A DNA stretch of 64,000 nucleotides from Tenebrio molitor (taxonomy: Eukaryota; Arthropoda; Insecta; Coleoptera; Tenebrionidae), in contig NC_091055.1 of the NCBI RefSeq assembly GCF_963966145.1, positions 4,154,001 through 4,218,000 on the forward strand, written 5' to 3'. Made by a program: the position numbers and the translations under genes. Each line of letters opens with the position of its first letter. The first letter of the stretch is position 1. The notes under the pieces were generated by a model, which searched no databases, had not been told where the DNA came from, and saw only the letters and a program-made list of their open reading frames with translations. Below, one piece after another: positions 48,896-62,251 of this stretch.

Positions 48896-50072
48896 GTGAG
48901 CTTCTCATTTTCCCAAAACAAACAAACTAAAACCGTCTAATTGAAAGGGCAACGTGTAAACGTAGCCGTTCTTGTTTGTTTGTCAATAAATCGATTGTAG
49001 TCTCATTAAAGTCGCAGTTATTGTATTATCACTAAATGTTTATTGATAAATCATGAACAGCTTTATTTATGCGTTAACGGAAGCGTAACACGATACTTCA
49101 ACTCCCGAAACACGATTCGTAATCACATCAATACGTTCTTCGTTTCTACAATTACACGAAAAAACAAGAGAGAGTGGCAATTCTGTTTGTTTTTTTAAAG
49201 TTACTATCAACCCGACGGTTTTCTTATGTGACACATAATTGAGTGTAACCAAACCGGAAAGCACACTTCACATAAATAAAACTGATCTGGACTCTTAGTT
49301 CGAATTCGAAATAACTGACATAAATTACTGTTAACGCGGCGTTTTTGACTAGTTAGTGGATTTTAAGAATTCATCCGGTTCGTTGCTGGAATCGTGCCTC
49401 ATCTTTTTTTTAATCGAAATTGTTAATCCGCCTCATTCTGTCGACGTGCACAAAATAACGATTCTTCTCCGTGTCTTATAAGTTTTGATCAAATATATTT
49501 TTAATTACATATCAGAAAACGGATAAACGTATCTGTAGCGCACAACTTCATCAACTCCGCTTCTGGAGGTATTGTTGGGCGAGATCGTAATTGATTAACA
49601 ATTAAAAGAGTTATTTGTTGATGTGTTTTTAATTTAAATTGGTTCTCATGTAAATGGTAACAACGTGGGAAAATTCTTTTAATGTTTTTTTGTTCGCAAA
49701 TGACGTAACAAAAATTTTTTCGAATCATTTTCTTGACCACTAGATTTGTGGTTTTTCCGCCTTTCTGGGTTTAAATACAGTCGAATTAGTATTTTGTTAT
49801 AATTGTCACAGGAAATGACATTGAATAAATTCCAACAAAATCTAATTTGCAGTCTCCAGCTGAAACTTTATAAATTAAAATTTAAATTAACTAATTTGTT
49901 TGTTAAATTTTACAACTAACTAATATAAGATTTGGCAGGGATTAGTTGAAATGTCATCTGCTGTTAATTCACGTTGAGATTTATTCACAAAAAAAAACAA
50001 TGTTCATTTTTTTTATGAATTAATTTCGATGAAAAATGAATTCGAATTTGATGAATTTTTACAATTTTACAC

Positions 50073-51296
50073 ACAGGGTGTAATCAAAACACGCGGGAAT
50101 ATTTTAAACCGTAAACCACCAAGACATTTGAAGACGATTTGCACCGGCTGAAATTGCGAATTTAAAAATTCAAATTCACCTTATTCCGGCCCGTGGTCGA
50201 CGAAGACGATTACCATTTATACCACGTAAGAAATTTGACACTGACACTGAATTGTGTCGGAAAAACGGACAAAACACTTTTAGCGTACTTATTCACAGTG
50301 ATGCACGGACCCTTGGAAAAACTTCCCTGTCTGGAAACTGTTCCCGGTACAGTATTTACGGTTGGACCGCGCACGGTACGCGAGCACCATATTCGTTAAT
50401 TCCACGTTTGTAAAATTTGGCATTTTAAACGATTTAATTAATAACAAATACACGATTATTAATTAATACACTGTCACACTGCACCGTTTGTCAAGCTGCA
50501 ACTAAATAAACTGACTTACGCCAATCTAACCTCCGATAAGAAGATCCTTTTTTGTCATACACGTGTAAAAAGCGAGAGTTCGCTTTTTCTTTATTATTGC
50601 TTTTTTGATTTCTATGTATGTATTATGAAACCAACACGCTGCCGTGTCCGTAGGTACTTATGTCCTTATGTGTTTAAATATTTCCGTGTATTTTGATTAA
50701 GGCTGTTTACATGTGCATACTGATGAATTCAGTAATTATTTATGTTGCCAAGTACATATCTCTAAAATTGTTTGTACTATTTTCAGACGAATTCACCGTT
50801 AGTAGTTATTTTTTTTAAGATTTGTTTAAAAAATACCTTAACTTTCCATTGCAAGAAAAATTCGAATTTGTTGAACTTTTGCAATTTTTTGCTATTCTTA
50901 TTAGAAAAAAAAAATCATGTGTTTCTGATGGTATTGGAATTCATAAAAAATTAACTTTACATTTGGAAATTGAAAATACGTTAATGAATTTTACTTTTAA
51001 TTTTTTGTCAATATTCATTGTTCGGTTCATTTTTCACGAATTTCCCAACCAGTCTGGAAAGAATTAGAATTAGATTTTTTTAAAGAAAGCTTAAGAAGTC
51101 ATTATACAAGTGTTTCAGGTAATTTTCCGAGATCTACGTCGAATTTATGCAACTCAATAGTCAGTAGTCACAAAATGGTCGATACCAAAATACTATTTAA
51201 TTATCTTTAATTATTAATTAATTATCGTTAATGAAAATTATAAATGAAATGTATTTAAAGTTCGTCAGGGTCGGAAACTGAAACACCCTGTATCTA
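50073..51296. mobile_element. Possible DNA transposon relic with CAGGGTGT ends
   Basis: ACACAGGGTGTAATC at the left and, in the opposite orientation, AAACACCCTGTATC at the right give inverted ACAGGGTGT ends about 1.2 kb apart. The inverted identity is only about 9-10 bases, so the two may belong to different elements. No intact transposase between them. Confidence 0.3.
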
Positions 51297-52436
51297 TTTA
51301 CAGTTTATGGTGCTAAGTATCCATTAAAATTAGCAAAATTAGAAAAGAAACATAATTTTCTTTGTTTATTGAAGTTTGTTCACAAAAATTAAAGTGAACG
51401 AATTTTTGCAATATTTTATGGATTTTAATAAAAAATGTCTAACATTTTGGTGTTTACGGTACTAGAACTGTATTATTTTGTTTTTTTGAAAAATTTGAAA
51501 AATGAGATGATAAAAGTAGGCACTTCTTTTTGCTATTTATTTCCAAGTGGATTTTTCTGGCTAATTGTCAATTTTTGTTGGGATTTGTTTCCAAATGAAT
51601 TTGGTCAAATGACATTTTCTAGTGGATTTTGGATAATTTTTCCAATTGTTTACAATTTTCCAGATGGACTTATTCTGTTCGTCTCTTTTTATTACGTATT
51701 ATTGTTTCTTGTTTTTGTTGAAATTTAGTCACGAGAAAAACACTTCGACTCGTTTTTTATAAATTACATAACTCTGGTGTGGGAAGAATTCGAATATGAT
51801 TAATAGGGCCCGGATTTTAAGCAATTATAAAATCGAAAATAGGCGCCTAAAATAGTCCCTTAAAGTAGTGCAAATAGTCCCTTAAAATCGGAAAATAACG
51901 CACATTAGTTCATTAAAGTTGTTGTTTATTAGTTCAAAGGGACATTTGGAAACTAACAAAATGAAACTCCATATAGGTATTGTTACTAATGAGAAATAAA
52001 ATTGGTCATACATTACCGTATGTCCTACACTACTGTTAATATAATTTAATTTAATTAGAAAAGAGAAAACTGGACAATTTAGTAATTGTTCGTGACGCTA
52101 AAAAATCACTACGTATGTACCAGTAAAAATTTGAAAATATTTTTTTTCTATTTTGCACCTACATATAACAGTCAGTATAACACTCAAACGGATTTCGAAA
52201 AGGAGCTCTTTTCGATACGCCTTTCAGGAACATTTACTTAAATTTTTAATGTTGGCAGTGACTCATAGTGAATTGTTGCTACTTGATCACTGCATTTCAC
52301 GACACTTTAATTTCAAAACTTACAATTGTTCGTCAATTTACCAGCGTTACCAACCCTTATATTTACCAAATATAATTTTCCTAGCATTATGTTTAGATTT
52401 TTTTTTAATTTAAGGGGCAAAATAGAAAAAATATTG

Positions 52437-52556
52437 TATTATACTCGTTTTATAAGCCATTTTGTCGCACTTGTTTGCTTCAAAGCACTCGTCGCTGCGC
52501 TCCTCGTGCTCTAAAAAACACGTACGACAAAATGGTGTCTCATAAAACTCGTATAA
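52437..52556. repeat. Foldback element, about 120 bp
   Basis: The left arm includes CATTTTGTCGCAC and CTCGTTTTATA, and the right arm includes GTACGACAAAATG and ATAAAACTCGTAT, giving about 38 bp of pairing with a few mismatches. The loop is GC-rich and repetitive: CACTCGTCGCTGCGCTCCTC. The architecture matches the hairpins at 37332 and 58111. Confidence 0.65.
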
Positions 52557-55500
52557 TAAATAACGAAGAATTCGAATTTGATGAACATATTTTAATTGTT
52601 TTAAAGCTATTTGCATGTGGCCTTATCTTGATAATTAATTTTTTAAGTATTAACGTTATGCTTGATTTTATATTTTTTCAATTCAAAGTTTTGCATATAC
52701 ATATTAAAAAAAAGTCAACATAATTAAATGCTAGAGATATGACACTTCTACAAACACCGTCAATTCAAATATGCATTACCTGGGTAACGTATGTTCAAGA
52801 AAATGGTCGAGTGGTCTGATGCTTGCCTTTGTTTCCGTGAACATATGACATAGCTTCATCAGCTCTCAAATATTTCGTGAAACAAAGTGTAAAACGAAAA
52901 AGTGAAAGTGAGAGACTATCAATATAAATTTCAGAAACTGTTAAACCGAGTCAGGGACATAATATAAAATCAGTCGAAAACTTCAATCTGTCATTTATCA
53001 CAACAAATGAAGGTATGATCAAAATGAAGATACGCATCTGAGGGATTTGTCAATTAAAGAGACTACGTTATCTACGTTTGGAAAAGAGAGAGAAACCACC
53101 ACCTGCTTGACCTCAAATTTATTTGAACACTCGTTATATGACTCATAAGGACTTTCCATAAGAATTGATTACTAACTTAATCTAATTTGTGGAATTACAA
53201 TTATCTTTTGGTAGAATTTTTTTTAAATATTTAAGAGGTTAGTTCACCGAAAGTTCGACATATTTTAAATTCACGTGGTCATAGTGAGATTTGATAGTAA
53301 ATGTATAAATAATGTTAAAAATGTTTTGCATTATTTTCGCTTTTTAAAGCTTTCACAACTTCTGTGTTAAATTAACACAAATCCAGAAATAAAAGTACAA
53401 TTATAAATGAAGGTGCGGACTGTTTTTTCTAACTAACGTTCCGGATTGTGAAAATTTTTGTTGATTGTTGACAGTATAACCAGCAACTAACTATTCTTCG
53501 GTGATTCCTTTTTCGTCATTTCAAACTTATCGATCACGGCGGGTAAGAGTTTTAAGAAAGCATTCTTAGCATGTTTGGCAACCGTGATCTGTCGGGATCC
53601 AACATTAGAAAATATGAAAAAAAAATGTGGGTACAGAGGCGCCGACATTTTATTAAACCATCCCTAGATTCTAATTTTTCGTAGAGGAACTTTGATACAA
53701 AGAAACCGATTTCGATGTCAATATAAAGATCCAATTTGATCAAATTACTTTTCAACGAATATCAGAGGTAATTCGGAGAAAATTTAAACCAAGTGGATTG
53801 GATCCGAACGAGATTTGATTCGATTTGACCCTCAGAAACTTAAATAAGACAGGATAATTAATTTCTCAACGACGTATCGACACTTCAGAAGATTCCACAT
53901 CGGAATTGGATTAGACGTTCATAATTGGAAAACAAAAATGTATTTCTGTTCCAGAATTCCTAAAAGCGACTTGTCTTTCACTCTTTGTCGCCGACTTTTA
54001 ATATATTGTAATAAATTCAGGAAGGAATGAAAGTTGAAGGTCTGCTTGAGTGACGAGTTCGGGTTTTGTATGAGATTTGCACAGAGATTCGATACATTCT
54101 TGTCTAGCAGCTGGAGTATATATTGTCAGTTTGATTCCATTTTAAAAAGTTGCTTTTGCAAAGTTTTGCTCGAGGAAAGGCCCCGCTCTAAAAGTAATTC
54201 TGTAATTAACACTCCAGTTAATTTTGCAAATTCAATTAATTAAATTATTATATACATCAGTAATTTTGTTTTTACACAAATTACTCAATTCAACGAAAAT
54301 ATTAATTCAAATTAGTTACTGGAAATTATTCATGTGAAATGAGACAATAATTTCGCGAGCAAAACAATTTTTTATTGTTTAATTAGACTCTTTCCTTTTC
54401 CCCGTGCCAAAAACAAGTCTGTTTCGTACGTTTCTGTCAAAGACAAGTGTGCAAAAATTAAAAATTCAAAATGTGCTCTCAGAACATGAGATTTCCTATT
54501 TTACCTTTCACATTCACCCTCCACAACAAATCGTTTCGGCGTCATTCACTCGAAAAAATTGTTTACTACGCCTTTCCAAGATCGAAAATCTACTTCCGAC
54601 GTGATACATCGAAATTCCATAAGAACTAACTATTAACTCCTATTAAATGCTGCGAGTCTACATGGAACTCTGTAATCGATGTTAATGGAATCGTCTATAT
54701 TTAATTCAGTTTGATTTTTTTTACAATACAACGTCGTACTTAGCAGAAGCCTCAATTCTTGCGAGAACAATACAAGAAAATTTTAATCCCCAAGAACCTC
54801 CAAAGTATAAAAGTTAAAGTTCTTCGGGGTAAGATTCCCTGATTATTTTATATTATTTCCAACAATATAAAGTTTAAATCCTTCGGAAATGATATGACTC
54901 CCTTCAAATGTTATCGATATGTTATCTTCCAAACAACATTGTGTTTACGGTAGGCTCCCAATAAATTTATCCTGTAATACTACCTATTTTCCTGTTGGTA
55001 TTACTTATTCGTGTTCCGCTTTTGTATTTACTTCGTAAGAGAATACAATTTTTTCACTGAAACCGTCGTGTTTTCCTACCCATTTGGACATTATTTAAAC
55101 GCCAATTAGTGCACTTTTCACTAGTTTCATTATTCACAGTGACCTTTCCGTTCATAAATATTTTGTTAGTAGGGTATTTGCGGTAGATTTGTAAAACTTT
55201 AAAGAGTCTTAGAGTTGGCCTCTTAATAGTTATAAATTAACGAAGGCTGAGGGCAAAGTTTCCACCATTAGCTAACTTTTTTTTGTATATTATTGATCAT
55301 TTTCCTAATCAGTGGAGCTAAAAAGCCGTCTAATAAAAGGGGATGTTTTATTTTTTTTTTTCTATCCTTGCTTTGATGCTATTATGCTGTGAAATCTAAT
55401 AAATGAGCAAAAATTCACGTATGATTTTATTTGTCGTGAACAAAATATGAATAAAAAATTTGAACGAGCACTATTGATCTTTAAGCTTCTACTTCTAAGC

Positions 55501-58110
55501 CAAAATTTCTTTAATGCGTCGCGCAACTACGAGAAAAGCCACCAACGGAGTCGTTAAAATTAATACTTTTTCCTTTTTGAAATATTGAAATTGGAATTTC
55601 TCTCTGCCAGCATGTATCAAACCGACGTTTTTTATGTTTATTATTACCACCTATTTTTTTATGATTACCATTACATCTCCTAATCGATTATGTTATCAGA
55701 TTTCGCAATATTTTGTGACATATATTTTATGAGGTTGTCAGTTCACATTATACATCTTGGTTAAAAAAAGACTGACGCCCATCCATATTCTTCGTAGCAT
55801 TTTTTCTTGAAATAATAGAAAATGTCTGCGACAATTTCGTAATTTGACAACATAATTTGGGTTGTTTATTTCATATTTTATCGCGAATGTTAAGAAAGTG
55901 TCTGTGACACCTGCTTGTACATCACAATATTTAAATGACGTTGAAAATGAAAGTGCATTCACATGCAGTTGTTTCAGAAATTCAAATTAACTAAACTTTT
56001 GAAGTGGAATAAATAAACAATTTTAAGAAAGTTTTAAAATGAGTGGCGACTTCGCCATTTTAATTCGTAAAATAAAACGCGAAAAATTCCGAGAATATGA
56101 TAGATAATCAAACTGAAGTAACTGCTTTACACGAAACGTGAAAATGTTATTTTTGTGCAATGTCCATGAAACAATAAATAAAATACTTTAGCAACATTAA
56201 CGACAAGTGGATTGTAATATCATAATTAAAAACCAACAAAATCTTAAATGAAAGTGATTTTAAATTAAAACAAATTTTTAAAAGCAGGTAACGAGATAAA
56301 TTAGTTGATTTAATTGCATGATTTAATAGTTGGTAATATTCTCATCAAATAAACCAATGACTTGTTTGATTTGTTACTTAATCGGCTGTTTGTTTATTGG
56401 ATTGATTAATCGATTATTTATCTATCACTCGAAAGTATGTATTATTGCACTGACCCGACCATTGATCATCTGTAGCAGATACCATTATTTATTTTAGTCC
56501 ACTGTTAGCAAGATCGGTTATCAATATTTTAAGAAATGTTTTCAAAATCGATTTTATTGTAGACGTAAGTACATACATAATATAAATTTTATTTCTGAAA
56601 ATTCAAGATAGATATCTACCGTAAGATATTGTCAATCAATTGTACCTGAAATTTAACAAAAGAATCATCGTCGAATTCGACTCGTAAAATCATCTTCTAA
56701 TAAGATGTGTAATTAGTTGATCAATTGAAGGTTTTTTAATTAGAAAGTGCATTAATCAAATTGGGGTAATGACATGGAGTTATTACCGTATTAAGTTACT
56801 TAAAAGTTTTATATTTTGTATCGATTAATTAAATAATTTAGTAATTGATTAGTAATTAATAATGAAAAAAATTGATGGATCTGATAAATATATTATTAAT
56901 TACCAGTTTGTCACGTCCTAGCGAAATTGATTTAAAACTCATCGGTCCGCCGGATACTTTTTATTGATTTCGTGACCGTATAATTTGAATAAATTGCGGA
57001 ATTTTGTTTATATCTTTGTTTATATTTGCGTTCTCCTAATTATGACCCCGGAATAACTTATTTTTCTTTGCACTAAAACATGTTTATGTAAATTTACCCC
57101 AAATTAATACATAGTAGGAGCACCGTTAGTTATTTTTTACGTAAACGTATTCGTTTCTGTTTTTATTTCAGCTGCATTGAATATAATACATATTTAAAAA
57201 TTTTGAGTAAATTTAATAACGAGTTATGTATATTTACACAGTCCGTTGTAAAATTACACAGAAACAAAACTAATATGAAAGTACATATATGGAACCATAC
57301 TTATTTTGATGATTTGATGGAAATTGTAATGTAATTTTTACTTCCCACATTTAATTATACATTGGTGTAACTGTAGATACTTATTCAATTAAGTATACAT
57401 TCGGTACCGCTTCACTGTAAGAAAAAATAGTAAAATTTATTTAAAATGTAATTTTACAATCCTTAAGGTTGTCTCATTCTGCATTCCTTATTCATAGTAT
57501 ATATTGGTACAATTAAATTATTATTAACATTTTCATTACAGTTATAGTTAAAGTAGCGTAATTTTTGGGAGTATTTGTAACAGAAAAAAGTATAAGTTAT
57601 GTAAATGTGGTAATTTTGCAATATATTTTCGGTGTTTACTAAGAAAATTTGCATTCATTTATTTACCAAACATTTTACGAGTACCTACTACGTTTATCGA
57701 CGCTGTTTGTTTAAAGATAAAAGTTATCATTGAGTAGTTTAAGTAAAGTATACGTCAATAGTTTTTTTTTTTTATTTCGCAAATGAAGTTTCTATTGAAT
57801 ATTAAAAGAAGTTTTAGGCAAAAATAGCCCTAGTGAGATTTTGTGCATGTGTAAATTTTATGAACGCAATTGGAATAAAAAAATTTAACAAAAAAATCAA
57901 AATTTAGAAATTACACTTTAAATTGACCGAGCAGAAAATGGGCAAATCTGAGCATTAAACGTCTCAAAATCGCATTAATTTTTAATCAGAGAACGGTTTT
58001 AGACCACGTTAGAGATAACATTTTGCTATCACTTTTCTCGATATAATAAGATTCCACAGAACACAACAAAAAGAGTGTTTACTTCCGGATAATAGTAGAT
58101 TCCATCATTA

Positions 58111-58208
58111 AGAGTAGAAGTGAGTCTTTTTGTGCTAAGCCCAGAGATTCAAGACCGCGCGAAGTCGAGGTCGGCAACTGGGCGAAGCACAAAAAGACCT
58201 TCTACTCT
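58111..58208. repeat. Foldback element, 98 bp
   Basis: AGAGTAGAAG-(TGA)-GTCTTTTTGTGCTAAGCCCA on the left pairs with the right arm, whose reverse complement is AGAGTAGAAGGTCTTTTTGT followed by GCTTCGCCCA. The loop of about 35 bases is GC-rich (CAAGACCGCGCGAAGTCGAG). The hairpin is of pre-miRNA size, but its resemblance to the other foldbacks favours a mobile or repeat origin. Confidence 0.75.
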
Positions 58209-58523
58209 GAATAATATACAGGTTGGACCATCGTATAGCATATTCTCAATAAATCATATTTCTAATTATCCTAGAAATTTGAATTTTGTGGTCAATAATC
58301 TACACTGAAAGTACTACAACATGAATTTATTATGTTTTCAAACAGACGCTTCAAATGGCGTCAGGACGCTAAAAAATGAAAAACTCAAACTTACTTAATT
58401 TTTTTTTCGACTCCCTGGATTGAAAAAACGACAGAGAACGCAACTCTGATATTAAAAATTATGAATAAGTCATTGATTTCAAATTAATTGAGTTAATATA
58501 ATAATTTTTGGTACCAATATTAT

Positions 58524-58730
58524 TGGTATACTCCGTACTCTGGTAGATTGCACGTTTTTTGACAGAAGACAGACACAGAAACCGGTTTGGCGGGAATTAA
58601 TCTGCAGGGATACAATGGTTTTCTACATAACGTGAAACAATTGAGATGGAGAGTTTAGTATTTTTCACTGCTTTATGTTTTGGAACTAGAATTTAAAAAC
58701 GTGCAATCTATCACCGTACGGAGTATACCA
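58524..58730. mobile_element. MITE with about 35-bp terminal inverted repeats
   Basis: The left end TGGTATACTCCGTACTCTGG and following TAGATTGCACG are mirrored at the right end, whose reverse complement reads TGGTATACTCCGTACGGTGA and then TAGATTGCACG. Total 207 bp; the interior is noncoding. The target duplication could not be settled. Confidence 0.8.
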
Positions 58731-59241
58731 GTTATTTTGATTTAAATGCCAACTTTTGTATTATCAAAATCTACATTGTCCTGTAGGTGAGATTATGTAT
58801 AAGAAAAAATCCGGATTACTTTATTTTATTTTATAAAAAATTATTCCGCCATTTCGTACCTACATCGGAAATTTAAGATTATGCCTTCTAAGTTTCAATT
58901 TTTTTTTACAATGAAAAAAAGGGTTTTATCGCAAATATGCTATACGACCTGTATGTAATGTTAATGTGTACATACATACATATTTTCGTCACGCCAAAGT
59001 CGGGAGGAGTGATGTTAAAATTGGTACAACTGTTCAAGATAGCCGCTCGCCATCGCTCGTCTGTTCTGCTGTAGTACATTAAAAAATGTAAAAAAAATAA
59101 TATTTGCTGGGTATTTTGCACGGTGTTGAAACTACAAAAATTAAAATATGGAAGTAGGCCTCATATTTTCGTTTCGTTCTCATAAGAAATTAAATTTTTC
59201 CTCAATCGGGAATCAAATTTATTTCGAATATTGTACTTCCT

Positions 59242-59520
59242 GTTAACATTACACAAAATATAACCAGCGCGATTTAATTTTTGTAAATATTTGAATTATT
59301 GCTGACAAAAAATTAATCTTTTTGTAAACATCTGTATCTACTCGGTTTATTATTATATTATTAAAATATTATTTATTCGAGTATAGTCCCTGAGAAAAAT
59401 GTACAGTTACACAGTTTATACTAACATTACACAAAATATAACCGGTCCGATTTAATTTCCGTAAATATTTGAATTATTTCTGACAAAACAGTAATATTTT
59501 TGTAAACATCCATATTTACA
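59242..59520 (+). repeat. Direct repeat pair of about 98 bp
   Basis: 59242-59340 and 59421-59520 are direct copies, sharing AACATTACACAAAATATAAC, GATTTAATTT, GTAAATATTTGAATTATT and TTTTTGTAAACATC with scattered differences. They are separated by about 80 bp of unrelated sequence. Confidence 0.8.
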
Positions 59521-61255
59521 TGGCTTGATATACCTATACAATTATTATCTTATCGTAAATAGGTACGCGGTATTAGTTACTCTTGAATGTAGAATTACCT
59601 GCACATTTTTTTTTACATAAAATTAAATTACATTTTTTTTAACGTATAAATTTAATTTTTTGTACTCAGTGTGCGTTTACACAATTTGTGGTAAAATTAC
59701 ATAAAACTTATTTGGTATAGTTAAATTACCTTTAATTCTTAAGTATGTATTATAAATAATTAATACGAAAAACTGTAAAAATGATAGTTTTTTCACAACA
59801 GATTCATTCATTTCGAAATTTAGAATAAAGTTAGTGATGTTTGGTGTGTATTTATACGATTCGTAACAAACATTCCACGAAAAGTAATTGATATGGTCAA
59901 ATTGTTATGCGAGTATGTAGTAATATAGCGAGTAAACACTCACGGCGAACGAGATAATATTACGTACAATAATTGTACGTTATCTATTGTGCATTTTTAT
60001 TTTTATTTTATTTTACTTACCGTAAAAGTACATAAACCTTGTTTTTTTCATTGTCAACTTTTATAACTTTATATGAAAATGATGTACATATTTCATATTA
60101 AAGTTACAAACTACTAGATATGTATAAAATTCATTAATTTAAGAAAAAAAAACTACATTGACAATTTAATATTTATGATGACAGAAGTCTAATATCTTTA
60201 CGTCTTGTCCAAACTTGTTTCCTGAATTGGTATAATTTAAATTTATGGGGGTTGCTGTCCATAATTTACCATAAGATATTCGACTTTTACCACCATCAAT
60301 ATTTTCCTAAACGCCATTAAATTTTGTTTATAATTAATGACTCTAATCAATTTCTAACAGCGGAAGTTACGATGTTATTATCTGTTATTTTACCGCATGT
60401 AAATTACCTTAATAAAAATTAAAGTATGTATGTACGATTATAATTTGGAAAAAATATTTTTATGTTCGTTTCCTGAGATACATAACCGGGAAAATGGTAT
60501 ACATACATACTATAACTAAATATATTAACTTTCAAAGATAACCTCAAAATTTACAGTTAATTAATGTTTTTAAGATTTTGCGCAAACGAACACGAAAACA
60601 TTCAATATCGTGCGCTGTCACTTTTCTGGAATTCGGCCTGTTTTCATCACTCGGCTGACGCCTCGTGCTTCAAATTTCGTCCTCATACCTGAAAAGTAAT
60701 CTGACAGCCCTACTCATATGAAAATAACTATGGCATTATTTCAATTTAAAGTAGAATAAGTGATCTTTGAGGCGCGTTCGTACGATTTGTGTAAAACTAC
60801 ACCAGAAATGTTCGCTGTGGTAAAATAATTTTAAATATGACAACAAAATAGATTTACATGTCGAGAGTAAAATTTTCGAGTGTGTCTCTTAATTTCGAGT
60901 GTCGTCAGTGGGATAACAACATTACACATCTAGAGTGTTTGTTGTGAAATGTATTTGGTGTAAAAAAATTGTCTTTGTAAAAATAACTAACCCTCTGTGG
61001 ACGCGATAATTTTACAACACTATGTGTGGTTATGCGAGGTTAAATTTAATATTTACCCGAAATTTTAGAGTAAAGTTAATAACGTTTGATGTATATTTAC
61101 ACGGCTTGCGGCAAAATTACATCAAATATATTTGATGCCGTTAAATTACCTTAAATCGCGGTATTATTTATGCCTGCAAATAGAGCTTCAGGAGTAATAT
61201 TTACTCAGTGTAAAAGTGAAATTACACATTTTTACGAGAAGCTAATGGTTGCGAA

Positions 61256-61278
61256 CAGTAGCAGCAGCAGCAGCACTC
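61256..61278. repeat. (GCA)n microsatellite
   Basis: A short run of five to six GCA units (AGTAGCAGCAGCAGCAGCAC) just before the CpG-rich block. Confidence 0.85.
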
Positions 61279-61369
61279 GTTTTTTCCTTAATTTCGGGAG
61301 GAGTGTACAAAGCAGAAAGAACGTAACGTAATTCGGATTATTCGTCGGCATGGCGCGTCCCGTAAACAC

Positions 61370-62145
61370 GATCCGATCACTTTTAGCTTCCAGTTTGGCG
61401 AGTAAATATCAGATGTTCCGATTTATGAAGACGTCGGAGAAACGTGTGGAGGTGTAGTAAACAATTCTTTGATTATTTCGCATGAGAGAGCGCCGGCCGT
61501 CGAGTTTGTTAGCCGACGTACGTACGCGTGGGACGGTTTAAATACTACCGCAGGATTCCTACATCCTGCGAGAGAGGAAGGATAATCTGAATTACGTGTG
61601 ACTCGTGATCGAACAAAAACTGCCTCTCCCGTGTTTACGGCGTTTATTCCGATGTGATGCACACTTTGTTATCAGTTTCAGCGTCGGTCACGGTCCGACG
61701 GTCGGCCAATTTGCGCGTAAAAATAGGAGCAATTAGAGGGCGCAGGGCGCAGAACGTCCTGGCGATCCTGGCGTCGGGCGAGCGGTCGTTCTCGATGGCC
61801 GGCCGCCCATGCCCATCACCAAGGGTGTCTGCCGTCTGATGGGCAACCTGGAGGAGCGCGCAGACGCTAAAATGTTCCGTTTTTGGCCGGGTCTGTACCC
61901 CACCAGTTCGTGGAGCGATGCTACATCGCAACTCGACTTACTCTATTACCTTGCCTACAGCGGATAGTGTAGAATCGGGACGACAGCAGTAGTATTAGCT
62001 TAGTTGTTGGATTTTTATTTATAGAACCCACGTGCAACCGGCTCGATGTGCTTTATTTGTGTTGTGTTCCGGACCTTTTCGTCGATCCTGCCTCCTTCTT
62101 GCGTTTACATGCGATTAATGCCATAACAAACAGACAGATTTCGGT
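61370..62145 (+). promoter_or_regulatory. CpG-rich, promoter-like block with possible 5' UTR exon
   Basis: The GC content and CpG density are well above the flanks. It includes an initiator-like TCAGTTTCAGC near 61675 and a small hairpin GCAGGAT/ATCCTGC at 61551-61570. At 62144 there is a possible donor, CGGT|GTGAGTGCG. The minus strand also has an open frame here (61931-61644), so strand is not certain. Repeats of opposite orientation lie on either side. Confidence 0.4.
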
Positions 62146-62175
62146 GTGAGTGCGCAACACGCAGCATCCCCAACG

Positions 62176-62251
62176 ATGTTTCAGTGCATCATTCAACAAA
62201 AGAATGGCTGGATTCACCCTCACAACACGGAGACTAAAGACGTTTTCCCAG
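62176..62251 (+). CDS. Candidate alternative first coding exon C of a large downstream gene
   Basis: ATG at 62176 opens MFQCIIQQKNGWIHPHNTET then KDVFP and ends CCAG|GTTTGA, phase 1, the same as the exons at 45463 and 48847. It lies at the edge of the CpG-rich block. The frame has no stop for 30 bases upstream, and the donor is weak. The continuation would be beyond 64000. Confidence 0.35.

Larger units (their letters stand above)
50038..52585 (+). repeat. Four dispersed copies of an 18-bp motif
   Basis: GAATTCGAATTTGATGAA occurs at 50038 and 52568, AATTCGAATTTGTTGAA at 50859, and GAATTCGAATATGATT at 51786. All are on the same strand, and the first two in order are followed by similar TTTT(A/G)CAATTTT sequence. 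They look like fragments of one decayed repeat family. Confidence 0.55.
48896..57200. other. Long noncoding stretch with scattered repeat relics
   Basis: No supported exon in 8.3 kb. Repeat features at 50.0-52.6 kb are listed separately. Between 52.7 and 57.2 kb I see only AT-rich unique-looking sequence with many short open frames of no coding character. If the first-exon interpretation is right, all of this is intron. Confidence 0.45.

Noticed and set aside
51435..51728. 97-codon Phe-rich frame resembling a membrane protein
   Set aside because: Composition follows the local T-richness; it sits among repeat relics and has no splice or start support.
58111..58208. Hairpin as a microRNA precursor
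   Set aside because: Size fits, but the arms resemble a foldback repeat and no known mature miRNA seed was recognised; small-RNA reads would be needed.
61644..61931. Minus-strand frame of 95 codons in the CpG-rich block
   Set aside because: Likely a by-product of high GC content; both strands are open here and no splice signals favour it.
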